Made by a program: the position numbers and the translations under genes. This document shows positions 44,635 to 56,579 of a stretch of 64,000 bases of DNA, piece after piece. Each line of letters begins with the position of its first letter. The first letter of the stretch is position 1. The notes under the pieces were generated by a model. That model was not told the DNA's origin. It did not search any database and saw only the letters and a program-made list of their open reading frames with translations. The stretch is from positions 620,001 through 684,000 of the forward strand of contig JAMXSV010000005.1 of the NCBI GenBank assembly GCA_027559495.1. Reading direction: 5' to 3'. The DNA comes from Aurifilum marmelostoma (taxonomy: Eukaryota; Ascomycota; Sordariomycetes; Diaporthales; Cryphonectriaceae).

Positions 44635-46711
44635 TGCGACTGGTCTCTGAGGCTACGAGGTCGTAGGCAATAAGTATGTTGAGGTGGTTGAGGTTGATAA
44701 AGTGGTATTTTAGTCCACGGGGTGAGCTTTGTTGAGAACCTCAAGATGTGCTGTGCCCATAGACAGTAAACACAAGGTGATCCTTGATTGCCTAAAGCGA
44801 GGTGAGTCGCACCTGCCCCAGGCTAATTATCTCGACAATGTGAAGGTCTAGGGCCCCTTCCCCTGTGGCTTTCGTCTTCATAGACTGCCAGTCGTCATCA
44901 TTCTTCGAGGCAGTAGCAATGCTCCTCGAGTGTGGCAATTGCTTGTAGAACCGCGACTTCCGCGCCAGGGCCATTCCATTAAGTACTTACGACAGTACAG
45001 TTTCAGCCTGCGCTGGGCATCTCTCCGTCCTCGAATACCAATAGCCAGCCAGCCCCTCTGAGAAGACATAGATACATTGGCAGAATATCCAGCCTCTTGT
45101 TTCTTTTACGAGCCTTCAAACCCCTCACTTGGTCTCGTTGTTGCTGTGTCCTTCACAACACTGCGGAGGGACCCGATAAACCAATGATAATCGCCGTGGC
45201 TTGCGGCTTCAATATATTAATCAATATATTGACTCGAACACCTGCATTCTATAGTGCCGCACCGGGCTTTGCTCATGCTGATAACGGTCGATAATCCACG
45301 ATAATAATCATTAATTGCCACCAATCAATTATGCGCCGGTGCACAAGACCGCTGCAGACTCCCGGTGGCGGGTCCTTGGTTTGGAGCGGTGTCGGATGCC
45401 TTCGATCACAGACTTGTAGACAATCGGTGAGCAGGTACTCATGAGCCAGAGGACAGGATCACGAGCGTCCCTCACAAATTCTCGCAGGTGACTCCTTTCA
45501 CGCCAATACTTGAACTTCCCTCTTTCCTCCCCGCTGACCACGCGAGTAGGCCGACAGACCCGCCCAACACGGCCAGGCTAGCAGGGATAAACATGCCGTT
45601 TCTACCAGTCCACTATCCAGGTGATCAAAAAGATAGCTCGAGACCTGGTGCTTTCGCCTTCGACTACCAGAGAATCGTTCCGTATTTGTTCAGTCTTCTG
45701 GTGACCACTATGCAGGTTGCGGCATCGGGCGATTCCCGTGTCTACAGAGGGAGCGCCACCTTGCTGCGTGGCTTGAGAATTTGGAAGGACTTCCCTTGTT
45801 TTTAATCAACCAGACACACACCGGCGGGCGCCTAACGGGGTGAATGCTCAGGAAAAGTGGATCATAGGGTGCATGTGCAGTGTGCCCCGGGTTTTCACTA
45901 TGCTTATCGCGCTCTCGAAAAGCATTCCGAAAGGATGGACGGGACCATTTGTCGTTACAAAGTGCGTTGTCCTTTGGGCTACCATCCTCACCCGTGGTAG
46001 TCATTGTCTGTGCACAAAAGTCACCGAACTCTCGGTGAGATACTTTTCAAGCCTCAAAATAGGGAAGGGGACAAGGGAAAGAAGAAAGGAAAGGAAAAAG
46101 GAGAAAAAAAACGCTCGTGTCTCACATCGATGCAACCTGCCCCTCAACGATCATACTACCAACCGTGCCACTAGGCCCAACGCAGAACTGACAACCTTGA
46201 CAGCCAAGGCTTATCACAACGTTCAGGACGAGGTTGCGGAAATTGCCATCAGATTTGGGGGCTTACGATTGGTTTTCCTCGGTGCCAACGTTTTCGTATT
46301 AGACCATGGATTAATACATCTGTTAATCACCATGTGATGGGGCTGCAGGCTCGTCACCTTCCCTTTGGCGGCGTCGAAAGGAAGAAGAAAAAAAAAAAAA
46401 AAAAAAAGAAAAGAAAAAACACAATGTAACCTGTACTCACCACCCGTGGAGCCTTGGGTTAGCAAAGCCCGGTCTCTCCACACGGATAGTCTCCTATGAC
46501 TACTTTAAGCTTAATTACCTTTTAATGAATACGGATCATGGGCGGTTCTCTGTTGGACTCATTTTATCGGCCTTGACTTCTCACGCGACCGAGGAGTAAA
46601 ACCTCTTGTTTCCCTCCTCTCCACCAGCTTCCTGGCTTTCCTCTCCCTTATTCCTGACCTCATGAGTTGATCCCACGGTCGTTACAAATCTCCTTGTCCA
46701 CTCATATGATC
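44635..46711. promoter_or_regulatory. Divergent upstream region, 2.1 kb
   Basis: This lies between the starts of the subtilase (-) and the PAN-domain gene (+). It has an A20 run at 46388-46407. ATTAATC-type AT-rich direct repeats appear near 45212-45300. No convincing frame. Confidence 0.4.
46388..46407. repeat. A20 homopolymer
   Basis: Twenty consecutive A within an A/G-rich tract, about 300 bp upstream of the PAN-domain gene. Confidence 0.85.
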
Positions 46712-47560
46712 ATGAAGCTCTACACCACCGTCCTCCTCGGCTTGGCTGCGCCGGCACTTTCAGACATCTCATGCGGCATCGCTCATGGTTACGACAGAGG
46801 CACAAACGCGTACTTCTACAGTGGCGATGGGAGCCTGTCGACGTTCGACTTGTGCTCTGCCAAGTGCCTGTCGGACTCCAATTGCCAGAGCTTCGCCTTT
46901 GGAAACTCGGAATGTCTGCTATACTCAACACCACTGTAGGTTTCCATCGGGATCCGCCGAAAGGAAGATTTCACCTTGCATAATGGCTAATGAAACCGGG
47001 TATGCAGTGATACCAATTTCCGGCAGCAATCCGACTCGCCCTATTTATTCTACGACCGGAACTGCGCCGAGGTCCAGTCCACATCTACCTTTGCGACTGT
47101 CATGCCCACGACGACACCTGCTACCCAGGAGGTATCAACAACCGCAGAAGCATCAGCGACATCAGAGGGCTCTACTCCGGCTGCCACCTCGGCAACTGCT
47201 GCCGCACAAACCAGCCAGCCGAGCGTAGCGTCGCAGGACGACGGCTCGTCATCGCAGAGCGATCCATCTGCAACAAGAGCTGCGCCGAGCACGGGCGATG
47301 AGGGCACGGGAACAGCGACAGCCACGAGCACAGATGTATCCGCAGCGTCGGCGACCGTAGCTACGGGTACGGAGGCTGGCGCATCAGCAGCCTCCGAGAC
47401 CAGCGGCTCCTCGTCCTCTCACACCGGCACCGGCTCCTCCAGTGCTTCGTCGTCCACTTCCACGGCATCTACACAGTCTGACGCCTCGGCTGTCCTGCTC
47501 CAGCGTGGCTGGTGGTTGGGGGCCTCTCTTCTGTGCTCTTCCTTACTGGCCTGGGCTTAG
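46712..47560 (+). CDS. PAN/apple-like, Ser/Thr-rich GPI-type cell-surface protein
   Basis: Two exons, 46712-46935 and 47008-47560, with a 72-bp intron (GTAGGT...CAG) in a Leu codon, give 258 aa (an in-frame ATG two codons upstream is equally possible). A signal peptide (KLYTTVLLGLAAPALS) is followed by a small cysteine domain, CGIAHGYDRGTNAYFYS, then FDLCSAKCLSDSNCQSFAF, ECLLYSTPL and FYDRNCAEV. The spacing of the six or so cysteines is the fungal PAN/apple-like or C-type surface module that often binds carbohydrate or protein. Residues about 95-230 are almost only Ser, Thr, Ala and Gly, as in O-mannosylated stalks. The C-terminus (VLLQRGWWLGASLLCSSLLAWA split over the last 22 residues) is a hydrophobic GPI-attachment signal. 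A wall or plasma-membrane location is therefore likely. Ligand unknown. Confidence 0.72.
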
Positions 47561-48636
47561 AAAATACTCTACATAATCTCGAAGAATGCGTACAAGCCAA
47601 TGGGACTCTTGCAGTCATCTCTGGTAATTACATCAAAAGATGGTGGTTTTAGTTGCCATGATTGGAACTTGGGTGAGGACATGAATGGCAGTTTCCGAGA
47701 GCTGCATTGATCGGAGGCAATCAAGCCCCTTGATGGCAATGGCTCCAAGATGACCCTGTTCATATTATTGGACTTTATGAAGACAAAGACCAAGTGGAAA
47801 TATTTCTACGTACGACCTGTAGACCCCACCTATAGATGGAAGGCTTAGGTAATTAGCTATTATAATGGATAGGCCCAGAGAATGAATTAATGCAATTAAT
47901 TTTATGTTCTAAGCAAAGTGACCAATATTCATGTGACAACCAAAAGGAGTGACTGTTCCCAATCCCATGACATGGCATGCACGCATGGTGCAATATGGGA
48001 CGTTGATGTCAATTTCCAGTTTCTCTCCACAATACCTGATTGGACCCTGACCCATCAGCAAGCATACCGAACCCTGAGACATGACAGCCCACTCATCAGA
48101 AGCAAGGGATGGGACTCTAGAAAGTTCCATCTAGCTTAGCACAGGCCTGTGCGAATTCCTGTGCCCAAAATGGGGATTTTTCAGATAGGAGGTAATGGAT
48201 TTGAAGGGGTGTCAGTCATGTCGGACTTTTCATCGAAAGACTCTTCACAGGCAGTCACTGAGCCTCCAAAGGAATAATTTATTTGATTTTTTTTTTAAAA
48301 AAAGGAGGAGTCACGAAAAAGGTCGAAATGATGGAGTTAGTGATTGCATAGTATTCAACTGCCTTCTATAAACATGTCTATTCATTGTCTCATATCTGCA
48401 TGACCAGGAAAGACCAGCCATGTGCCAGAGCCAATAGAGTGTTCACCCGCCCATGTGTGCCTGCCAGGCACCTTTACTATCTCTATGGCTTGAGCAGCCT
48501 GGCCTGAACGGCCTCTTTTTCTTCCTTCTGAGTCTGCCTCTTGTTTTCCTATAGGCCAGCTTCCGAATAGAGGCTCTCCAATAACTTCCCCGATGCGAAA
48601 CGCCGAGACCAGGGCTTGACAGCAGTCTCATGATGA
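47561..48636. other. Convergent intergenic region, 1.1 kb
   Basis: AT-rich 3' sequence. The mixed T9/A7 run at about 48286-48303 is the only remarkable element. No gene seen. Confidence 0.45.
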
Positions 48637-49242
48637 TCACAGAAACCCCTGAAACAGGTGATCAACATCTGGTGACTGTTTCAGAAGGTTTTGGATCGGC
48701 AAGAATAGTTCTTCTGCTCTGAATTGGCGAAGATCATCAAGGCTCATCCAAATCCACTCCTCGCACTTGGCCGGCTCCATGAGCTGTTGGGAAAAGAACC
48801 GTGATCAGCCATAGGGATATATGCTAATCATGCAGGCAGTTGATACATTTCTACCTTACCTTTGGCTGTTGCTGTGGATCGAGCATCTCACAGAGGACGA
48901 ACAGGGTGACATAGTGGGTGCCCAGCTCTGTGAAGACATCATTGGTGACATTTGCGATCTTGACTCCTTTTACCTTGACTCCTGTTTCCTCCAAGGTCTC
49001 CCGCTCAGCACACTCGAGGATGCTTTCACCATGCTCGAGGTGGCCTCCAGGAAAAGCCCATTGTCCTTGAAGCGTCCAGTGCTCAATTAGCATCATTCGC
49101 AACCATCTGAAGCAGTCCGATAGGACGAGAACGAACCTGCTCCGTGACTGCCGAGGCGCCGTCCAAAAATGACGCGTCCATCCGGGCCTCGAACCACAGC
49201 AGCCACACCGACACGTGGGTTTGACTTTGTTGATGATGACAT
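48637..49242 (-). CDS. NUDIX hydrolase (MutT/NUDT15-like)
   Basis: Three exons, 49242-49137, 49065-48860 and 48783-48637, with introns of 71 and 76 bp, give 152 aa, the usual size of stand-alone nucleotide-pool NUDIX enzymes. The protein begins with PRVGVAAVVRGPDGRVIFGR, reads SHGAGQWAFPGGHLEHGES across the first junction, and has a complete Nudix box at residues 43-65 (G43, E49, R57, E58, E61, E62, G64), so the Mg2+ ligands are intact. The C-terminal exon carries KCEEWIWMSLDDL, typical of the NUDT15/MTH2 branch. Such enzymes hydrolyse nucleoside di- or triphosphates linked to another moiety, cleaning oxidised or modified dNTPs. Location is cytosol, inferred from lack of targeting. The first donor is GTTCGT, weaker than the others, but it is required for the SHGAGQWAFPGG continuity. 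Confidence 0.88.
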
Positions 49243-50121
49243 TTTGCTTTTTGTAGAGAAATGAAACAGTCTGCGGAGGGATGCTACCTTTTCAGGCTAG
49301 AGCGATGTGGTTCTGTAGAGCTGATCGGGATCCTGTGGTTTTTTTTTTTTTTTTTTCTTCTTCAAGATGGGAGGACTGAGATTTTTTCCCACCCCCCTCA
49401 TGCAGTGATACTTTTGCCATCTGCAAGGGGGTTAGGGTCATGTGCCTTGCATTCACCAAGACCGAGTACCCTACGATGGATTAGTTGCTCTGTTTCCTTG
49501 GTGGCGGCTTTTCCGCCGTCCGAGATGGTATGGAATGCAGGGCAAATCATTAAAAAGCAAAGTTGAGTCACAAGGGGTTGAGAGGGAGAAAAGAAGAAAA
49601 AAAACAAGGGGGGGGTATAAGGACGGGTGCTTTAACGCGAGATTACAAAGTCAAAATATTATCAAATACGATCAAGTGTTCACATATATGTAGGACGTCA
49701 CAAAGGAGACCCATCCAGGAAAAAACAAAACAGAGGGGGGGGAAAAGATTCAGAAAGAAGCAGCAGCTATGCATGCCTACGCAGACCAAACAGAAGTAGT
49801 CAATGATTACGACGGACCTTCTTGGCCTCATGATGGCATTTTGTGATCCAGGGATTTACAGTTAATTAGCTGGGGATCGTAATGCGTTTGACTGGAACGG
49901 ATTCCACATTCAGGATCCACCTTCATAAGTCTCACTATAGAAATAAAATTTGCTGGTCATACTTTTACTCCGAGTGTTCCAGTCTGCTTAGCTTCCGCTG
50001 CCCGTTGCACTGCCCGGCCTCGACACGGTGGCGGGTAGAAATCTGTTCATTGGTCCAGCCGAGACCTCTTTGGAAGTGTGTGGCATTTCATAGAAGGAGC
50101 TTTTCTTGGGGCCCAGACAAC

Positions 50122-50184
<63 letters not shown>

Positions 50185-50965
50185 CTAAATGATAAGTAAT
50201 ACATGCCAACAGTGAGTGAGCAGTAATTACGCTTCTGCCCCCAACCTTGATCCTAATCAATCTTTGACGGCTGGGCCTTCTTCACCTGCCCGTCTAACCA
50301 TCGTCACCTGACTGACTCCCGGCTTCGATAAAGATAGCAGAGGAAGGAACAGATTTATCATCAACTTCACCCATCCACAAACCCACACACACGCACGCAC
50401 AAACACACCAGTCATCAACTTTTCTTCCTTGAGATGGATGCTGTTCCTCTGTTCCTCATGATCCGGTCTACATTGTGATGATAAGACCTTGGAAGCACGA
50501 GATCGCACGCCCTAGAACAGCTCACCAGGCCTGGCAGATAGCACAGTTGCTGACCTGTCTCATCTGAGCGTCATTCTTCGATCACACAAAGCTGTTCTGC
50601 CTGTGAATGGGCCTTGTAAGGTGCCTCGGACAAAAGGGGGAGGGCATCTGCAGCTCGCCATATCGATTCACATCGACAGGGAGGAATAGCTAGAGATTCC
50701 TCTCTATCCGACATATACGCAAACTGTCTCTCTGCCTCACCTTCCTCTCCGTGCACAACTCACTCTCATCAAACAATCACGGTAGGCACATTGTCATCGC
50801 TCGGGGCAACAAAGCTAAGCCTTTCTTCTGCCTAAACGCTAATACATCATTTATTTACAGCTTCTATTTTCCTATCTCTGGGTGGGCTATATTTCCGCCT
50901 CCTTTCGACTTTCTACCACCATCTTATCGCACACAGACCAGAGGTAAGAGAGAGAGATAGTCGTT
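49243..50965. promoter_or_regulatory. Divergent upstream region, 1.7 kb
   Basis: This lies between the NUDIX gene (-) and the 621-aa unknown gene (+). It holds a T18 run (49339-49356) and a long AC microsatellite (50125-50183), with AC-rich sequence continuing near 50385-50410. No protein gene is supported. Confidence 0.45.
50125..50183. repeat. (AC)29 microsatellite
   Basis: A perfect AC dinucleotide repeat of 59 bases, the longest simple repeat in the window. Alternating purine-pyrimidine sequence of this length can adopt Z-DNA and varies between isolates. Confidence 0.95.
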
Positions 50966-52831
50966 ATGGATACGTTTATAATGGCGTCGCCAGCTAGTAC
51001 CAGCATGGACGCAGCAGAAGACGCCACAGACGATAAGCCGACTCTATTTGCCATGCTTCAGAGCACCCACATCGAGCTTAAGGAGATCGATCGCCAGCGC
51101 GAGCTGCTCAGAGACGACATCAGCAATATCTATGATGCGATCAACCGTGCTCAATCCGCCTACTGGACAAATCAGTCCAAGGCCCTCGAGACTTTTGTCG
51201 TAGAGGGGGGCGTGGACAACTTTGAACAGTGGCGCAGCAAGTTCGCTAGGCAGGAGTCAGCTGAGGCCCAGAAGGTAGCCGAGAAACAAGCCGAATTGCG
51301 CTCGCAGATTGCTCTTCATCATAACCAGATAACACGACTCGATGACGAGTACTGGGCCAAGTGGCAAGAGGCCTGTATGGCCTGCATTTCGGAAAAGCCT
51401 GGCGAGAAGCCTCCGTCTCAACACCTGAGATCCACGAAAGCGCAGAAGCCATCGGCGCCTCAACACGAGAGCTCCATACTGAGCGCTGCTGCTGCCGCTG
51501 CCGATGCCGTCGCCTCGTCTCTATCAAGCCCCGAACCATCTGGTATAGGCGCTGCGGCTCCGTCGGCACCCGACCAGGCCCAGTACACGACCAAGACCAT
51601 CAGCCAGACTCAAGAGCAGTATACAGGCCAACAACCACATTCGGCCCCTGCTTCGACCTCATTTCCAGGCGTGATCGACGCGATACCTGGCAAGGTTTAC
51701 CAAGCGTACTACCAGCACACCTCATCAGCTGAGAGGGGCTGGTACATGGCACTCTGTCTACCTTTTCGCGGCGATGCCTGGGCAACGGACGTCAATCTCG
51801 ATTTCGCCATGAACATGATGGATCTTCAAGATGGCTTTCCCGATTGCTATGTTCCAGAAATCATGCAAGTCAACCACCAGGGTGCAGGCGGCAGTGTCAC
51901 GACTACAGAAACCATCTCGGGCCTCAGGAGCTGGGCGCCGGGCTACGAAGACGGAGGACCTCGTGTCGAGGAGCGGCGCTACCTCTTCCTTTTCTTTGAT
52001 GACCGAAAACCTGCAAAGCTCAAGATTCCAGCGAGGCCAGGACAGAAGATGACATTTACCAAGACTGCTTTGTCAAACATGCCTATCGACTGGGTTGCCG
52101 CGAGCGACCTGCGTCCCGTGGATGTCAAGGTCCAGGGTTCTGTTCGGGGGCGAAAGACAGCTGAGAAGTACAAGAAGATGATGGACTCCCTGGTCAGCTT
52201 GGAGGAAGGGGTCGAGGCAGGCATGGGAAGCAACACCCCTGAGCTCTCCGCCGATGTATCCATGTTCTCCTACCACGATCTATCCCCCGGGTCTTCCATA
52301 TCCCCAGCGCACGACAACGGCTCAAAGACTGAGAGAATGCCAGACCTCAGGCAGAGTGCCACGGACGCCATCAGGATGAGCCACGACGCCCAAGATGGAT
52401 CGGACAAGTTCACCTCATTCGTGCCTGAAGCGGACAGGATGGACATCGATGAGGACTATACCGCCACATCCAGCACCAGCCGCCACCAGGCTGCAGTCTC
52501 CACGCGGGACGACCACACCAAGTTCGATGAAGGAGTCTACGACCTCGAGGCTGCCAGATGCTCCTCCCAGCTCCCTCCCCTCCGACGACCGTCGCATGGC
52601 CCTTCATCTGGCGAACGGTTGCCTAGCTTGAACGAAGTTTTTGGCGCCATACCATTGTCACTCTCACAGCAGTCACCGACCTTCTTGAACTTTGCTGGAT
52701 CTTTCCATCACCAGAAGCGGCTCGCCTCGATAGACTCGGGATGGCAGTCTCAGGATGGTGTGACGGGTGCAGATGATGAGCCTCAGCATGTTGATGGTCA
52801 TGGGTCATTTCACTATGGAAAAGAAACTTGA
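50966..52831 (+). CDS. 621-aa conserved-looking protein with coiled coil, function unknown
   Basis: One uninterrupted frame starts at ATG 50966 (a second ATG lies five codons on). Residues about 25-125 are strongly helical and charged (IELKEIDRQRELLRDDI, ARQESAEAQKVAEKQAELRS, ITRLDDEYWAKWQEA), consistent with a coiled coil. Residues 130-235 are Ala/Ser/Pro/Gln-rich linker. Residues about 235-400 form an ordered domain with many aromatic residues: GKVYQAYYQHTSSAERGWYM, then FPDCYVPEIMQV, RRYLFLFFDDRKPAKLKIP, NMPIDWVAASDLRP. The remaining 220 residues are low-complexity and acidic/Ser-rich. The aromatic beta domain resembles small reader folds in outline only. No signal peptide or span, so a nuclear or cytosolic regulator is possible. 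I do not recognise it. Confidence 0.7.
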   Translation: MDTFIMASPASTSMDAAEDATDDKPTLFAMLQSTHIELKEIDRQRELLRDDISNIYDAINRAQSAYWTNQSKALETFVVEGGVDNFEQWRSKFARQESAEAQKVAEKQAELRSQIALHHNQITRLDDEYWAKWQEACMACISEKPGEKPPSQHLRSTKAQKPSAPQHESSILSAAAAAADAVASSLSSPEPSGIGAAAPSAPDQAQYTTKTISQTQEQYTGQQPHSAPASTSFPGVIDAIPGKVYQAYYQHTSSAERGWYMALCLPFRGDAWATDVNLDFAMNMMDLQDGFPDCYVPEIMQVNHQGAGGSVTTTETISGLRSWAPGYEDGGPRVEERRYLFLFFDDRKPAKLKIPARPGQKMTFTKTALSNMPIDWVAASDLRPVDVKVQGSVRGRKTAEKYKKMMDSLVSLEEGVEAGMGSNTPELSADVSMFSYHDLSPGSSISPAHDNGSKTERMPDLRQSATDAIRMSHDAQDGSDKFTSFVPEADRMDIDEDYTATSSTSRHQAAVSTRDDHTKFDEGVYDLEAARCSSQLPPLRRPSHGPSSGERLPSLNEVFGAIPLSLSQQSPTFLNFAGSFHHQKRLASIDSGWQSQDGVTGADDEPQHVDGHGSFHYGKET

Positions 52832-54094
52832 TATGTATTACCCGGTCGCAGAACAAATGGGAAAGACAGCCATTCTTTCAAGTCTTTCCTCGGGTGTTCT
52901 GGACATCAGAGCTGCACACACAGCATGACCTCGACCCCTCTTGCAGACGCAACAAACTCCTGGTTCATGGTCCAGCGATGATAGACGGCTCGGTGTGGAG
53001 AATTCCAGCTGTGTCACGGAATTGGAGAAAGGCTAGAAAGGACTCATGAAAGTTGGCATACTAGTATTTGCCTACGACACCACGGAACTGTGCTAAAGGG
53101 ACGGCGCCGACCACTACCGGATTCGCGGCCCGATGAACAGACACGATCAGATCGCCCCCTTTGCCGAGGCCAACACCAAATGCTTGGAAGTTGTGAGTCT
53201 TTCCTGGATGGAATTCGAATTTTCCGTCGGTTCACTAATTTCTAACATAGCAGGCCACTGCTCCCCTTTCTGGGCTTGGTGGCGCTCCACACATGAGGAG
53301 GAGGACTGCGGGGGAGGAGGACTACGGTGGATGAGTGCGGGGAGGCGGTGGTCCTGCCAGGGGTATTCTGAGGGGGGGGGGGGTGGTTCGGAAGACGCCC
53401 AGGGGAAGAGCACAGAGCGTCGAGGGGTTTACAGGAACTCGAGAGCATTTATAATACTTGCATCCGTAATAAGATACGGTGATTATCATTGATACCCTAA
53501 CACCTGCACAGTTTTGTTGCGACTTTCTCATCTGTGAGCTGTTATGTCGTCTGAACCAGATGGCCAGTGACTTGTTGGGAACATGATAGCCACGCGAGGA
53601 AGACAGGATTCGCTTCCAAGGGTATTATAGAACTCCTGGCTCGGCTCACATGATAGGCAGTGGCCATATCCCTCACCGTATTAGCGCCGCCGAGATGTAA
53701 TAGAGACCGACCGACCTTTGAGGATCTCTAGCAGCCCGGGGGTTACATCCGAAGAGAGCAAGTATACGCATAGTATAGTATGTGCATATTGCAACCATTG
53801 AACATGTATTCAGGACAGCTGCATGCATACCTTGGCTCATCATGCGTTCGGAATAATTAAGTCCTTGTTTAGGGCGCAGGGGGGACCTGACCTGCGCCTG
53901 CAGCTGCAGGTGGTTTGGGGTATTTGATGAGGCGATCGCAGCATGCTGCTGTAGCCAGCATTCAGTTGACACATGAAATACTTGAGATGGGGATTTTTTG
54001 GTTTTTTTTTTTGGTAGCAGCCTGACATCAGACCCCTCGCCGTCCTGTCGTGATCTTTCTATACTCTCTCTGCCTCCGCGTTGCCGTCACAACA
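52832..54094. promoter_or_regulatory. Intergenic region upstream of the xyloglucanase gene, 1.26 kb
   Basis: This contains a G10 run at about 53371 and a T10 run at about 54002. The open frames on both strands around 53130-53530 owe their openness to G/C repeats. No gene called. Confidence 0.4.
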
Positions 54095-56579
54095 ATGGCG
54101 ATCACGAGATCGACCAGGCTGTCCAGGCTACTCGACCTAACAGTCCTGAGTCTCTTCTCGGCCCTCATCCCCCCTCCTCCCAGATACAGTCCAAGCAGAA
54201 ACAGGAGGCTATCCTTATCAGTTCAACCATGTCGCCGTCACAGGAGGAGGGTACATCACGGGGATCATCGCCCACCCGACAGAGGAGAATTTAATGTACG
54301 TGCGAACAGATATTGGCGGCGCCTACCGCTGGAATCAAGACGAGAACAAGTGGATACCGATCACGGACTTCATCAGCGCAGCCGACTCCAACCTGCTGGG
54401 CACCGAGGCCATCGGCCTAGACCCTACGGACCCGGATCGGCTGTATCTGGCGCAGGGGCGCTACCTCACCAGCAACAACAGCGCCTTCTTTGTCTCGACG
54501 GACAGGGGCGAGACGTTTGATGTCGTCCCCACGCCGTTCATCATGGGCTCCAACGAGCTGGGCCGGAACAATGGCGAGCGTATTGCTGTGAACCCGTTCC
54601 GGCCTAACGAGGTGTGGTTCGGCACCCGCACCGAGGGACTGTGGAAGAGCGAGGACTATGCGGCGACGTGGACGAATGTGACGAGTGTGCCTGATGCTTT
54701 TGCAAACTCCATGGGCATCTACTTTGTGCTCTTTGACCCGACCAAGAACGGCACAATCTACATTGGCGGGAGCACGCCGGGTGGGCTCTATCTGACCGCG
54801 GATAACGGGCAGACATGGGATCCGGTGCCGGGTCAGCCGACGACGTGGGACAACTCGACGCTCGTGGAGGGCGAGACGCCTCTAAGCACGGGACCGCAGC
54901 CGATGAAGGCCGTCTTGACTTCGGACGGGGCGACGTTGTATGTCACGTACGCAGATTTCCCTGGCCCGTATGGAGTTCAGTATGGAGTTGTGTACAAGTA
55001 CGCGACCAAGGACTCGGTCTGGACAGATATCACGCCTGGTGTGGGCAACAACAGCTACCCGCCGCCATATGAGCCGCAGACCTGGCCGCCAGGAGGGTTC
55101 TGCGGAATCAGCGTGGACCCAAAGGACCCCGATACCCTGATCGTGACCACACTGGATCGGGACCCCGGCCCAGCACTCGACAGCCTGTATCTCTCTCGAG
55201 ACGGCGGGAAGTCATGGAAAGACGTGGCCCAGCTGTCCTCACCAGACGGCACGGGTGGCAACTGGGGACACCCCATCGCAGAGGCAGCACTGGACAACGG
55301 CACAGCAGTCCCCTGGCTCTCTTTTGACTATGGCGAGGAATGGGGCGGCTATGGAGCCCCTTCCCGCATCCCGGGCCTGACCAAGTTTGGGTGGTGGATG
55401 AGTGCTCTGCTGCTGGATCCAAGCAGTCCTGGGCATGTCATGTACGGCACAGGCGCCACCATCTGGTCGACTGACGACATCTTTGCGGCGGAGCAGAATG
55501 AGGCCTCAGATTGGTATATCCAGGCGCAGGGGATCGAGGAGACCGTCGCCCTGGCCATGATCAGCCCGTCCGACGGACCGGCACACCTTTTGAGCGGATT
55601 TGGGGATATCAACGGCATGGCGCACGATGATCTGTGGGTGCCGCAGCCCATGTTTGGTCTCCCTGCCTTTAGCAACCTCGACAGTCTTGACTGGGCGGGC
55701 CAGAGGCCCTCCCTGGTGTCCAGAGTGGGCGACTGCGGGCTCAACTATAGCGTGTACGATGCTTGTGGCCAGGGGACCTACTCGACGGATTCGGGCCGCA
55801 ACTGGACCATGTTCCCTGTTTGTGCGCCTGGCATCAACGAGACGACCACCACCGACGGAATCATCACCATCGACGCGTCAGGCGAGGTGTTTGTCTGGTC
55901 TACGCTCATCACTTCTCAGAACAACGGGCCTTGGGTCAGCTCGGATGCCGGCCTCAGCTGGTCTGCCCCGACAGGCGACCTGAACGTTCAGACGGGAAAC
56001 ATCAGCGCTGATAAGGTCCAGCCTGGAACATTCTACGCCTGTGACAGCGGGACATTCTACGTCAGCACAGATGGAGGCAAGAGCTATGACGGGTCGGCAG
56101 GCTCCTCCATTGGTCTGCCAGAGGGACAGTGTGCCCTGCCCGTGGTCAACTTCAACAAGGCAGGCGAGCTGTGGCTTGCTCTGGGCTCCAGCGGGCTGTA
56201 CCACAGCAGTGACTTTGGTAGCAGCTGGGAGGCTGTTGGGACGAGCGAGCTTGAGGCTGACTACTTCTCTGTCGGCATGGCACCGCCCTCTGCGAACTCG
56301 ACGACGGCTGTGACCCTGTTTTTATGGGGACGTGTTGCGAGCTCAGGCGCAGATAGTGCGGATGGGCTGTACAGATCGGATGACTCCGGCGCCAGCTGGG
56401 TCAGGGTTAATGATGAATCTCACCAGTATGGTGGGCCTACCATGATCCTGGGTGACCCGCGCGTGTATGGACGTGTCTTTATCGGCACGTCGGGTCGTGG
56501 CATCGTCTTCGCTGATATAGCTGGGCCTGCGTCCTCGAACGGCACTGTGACAAACGTTGCTGGCACTGCAGGTATTTGA
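54095..56579 (+). CDS. Xyloglucan-specific endo-beta-1,4-glucanase, GH74 (frameshift near the signal peptide)
   Basis: This is a secreted enzyme that cuts the glucan backbone of plant xyloglucan. The main frame (54184-56579) reads through the two seven-blade beta-propellers of GH74: NHVAVTGGGYITGI, VRTDIGGAYRWN (catalytic Asp in TDIGG), GRNNGERIAVNP, many BNR-type (S/T)xDxGxxW repeats (STDRGETF, TADNGQTW, SRDGGKSW, SSDAGLSW, STDGGKSY, SSDFGSSW, SDDSGASW) and SGFGDINGMAHDD (second catalytic Asp). The start is a problem. A plausible signal peptide begins at ATG 54095 (SRLLDLTVLSLFSALI), but its frame meets the enzyme frame only after a one-base shift at the six-C run 54169-54174. In the enzyme frame there is a TGA at 54147 and no ATG before 54294. 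No good donor for an intron exists. No cellulose-binding module is seen. Confidence 0.88.

Noticed and set aside
54120..54183. Intron joining the GH74 signal peptide to the enzyme frame
   Set aside because: The only possible donors (GTCCAG, GTCCTG) are poor and would cut off the signal peptide or give an intron of about 43 bp; a one-base shift fits better.
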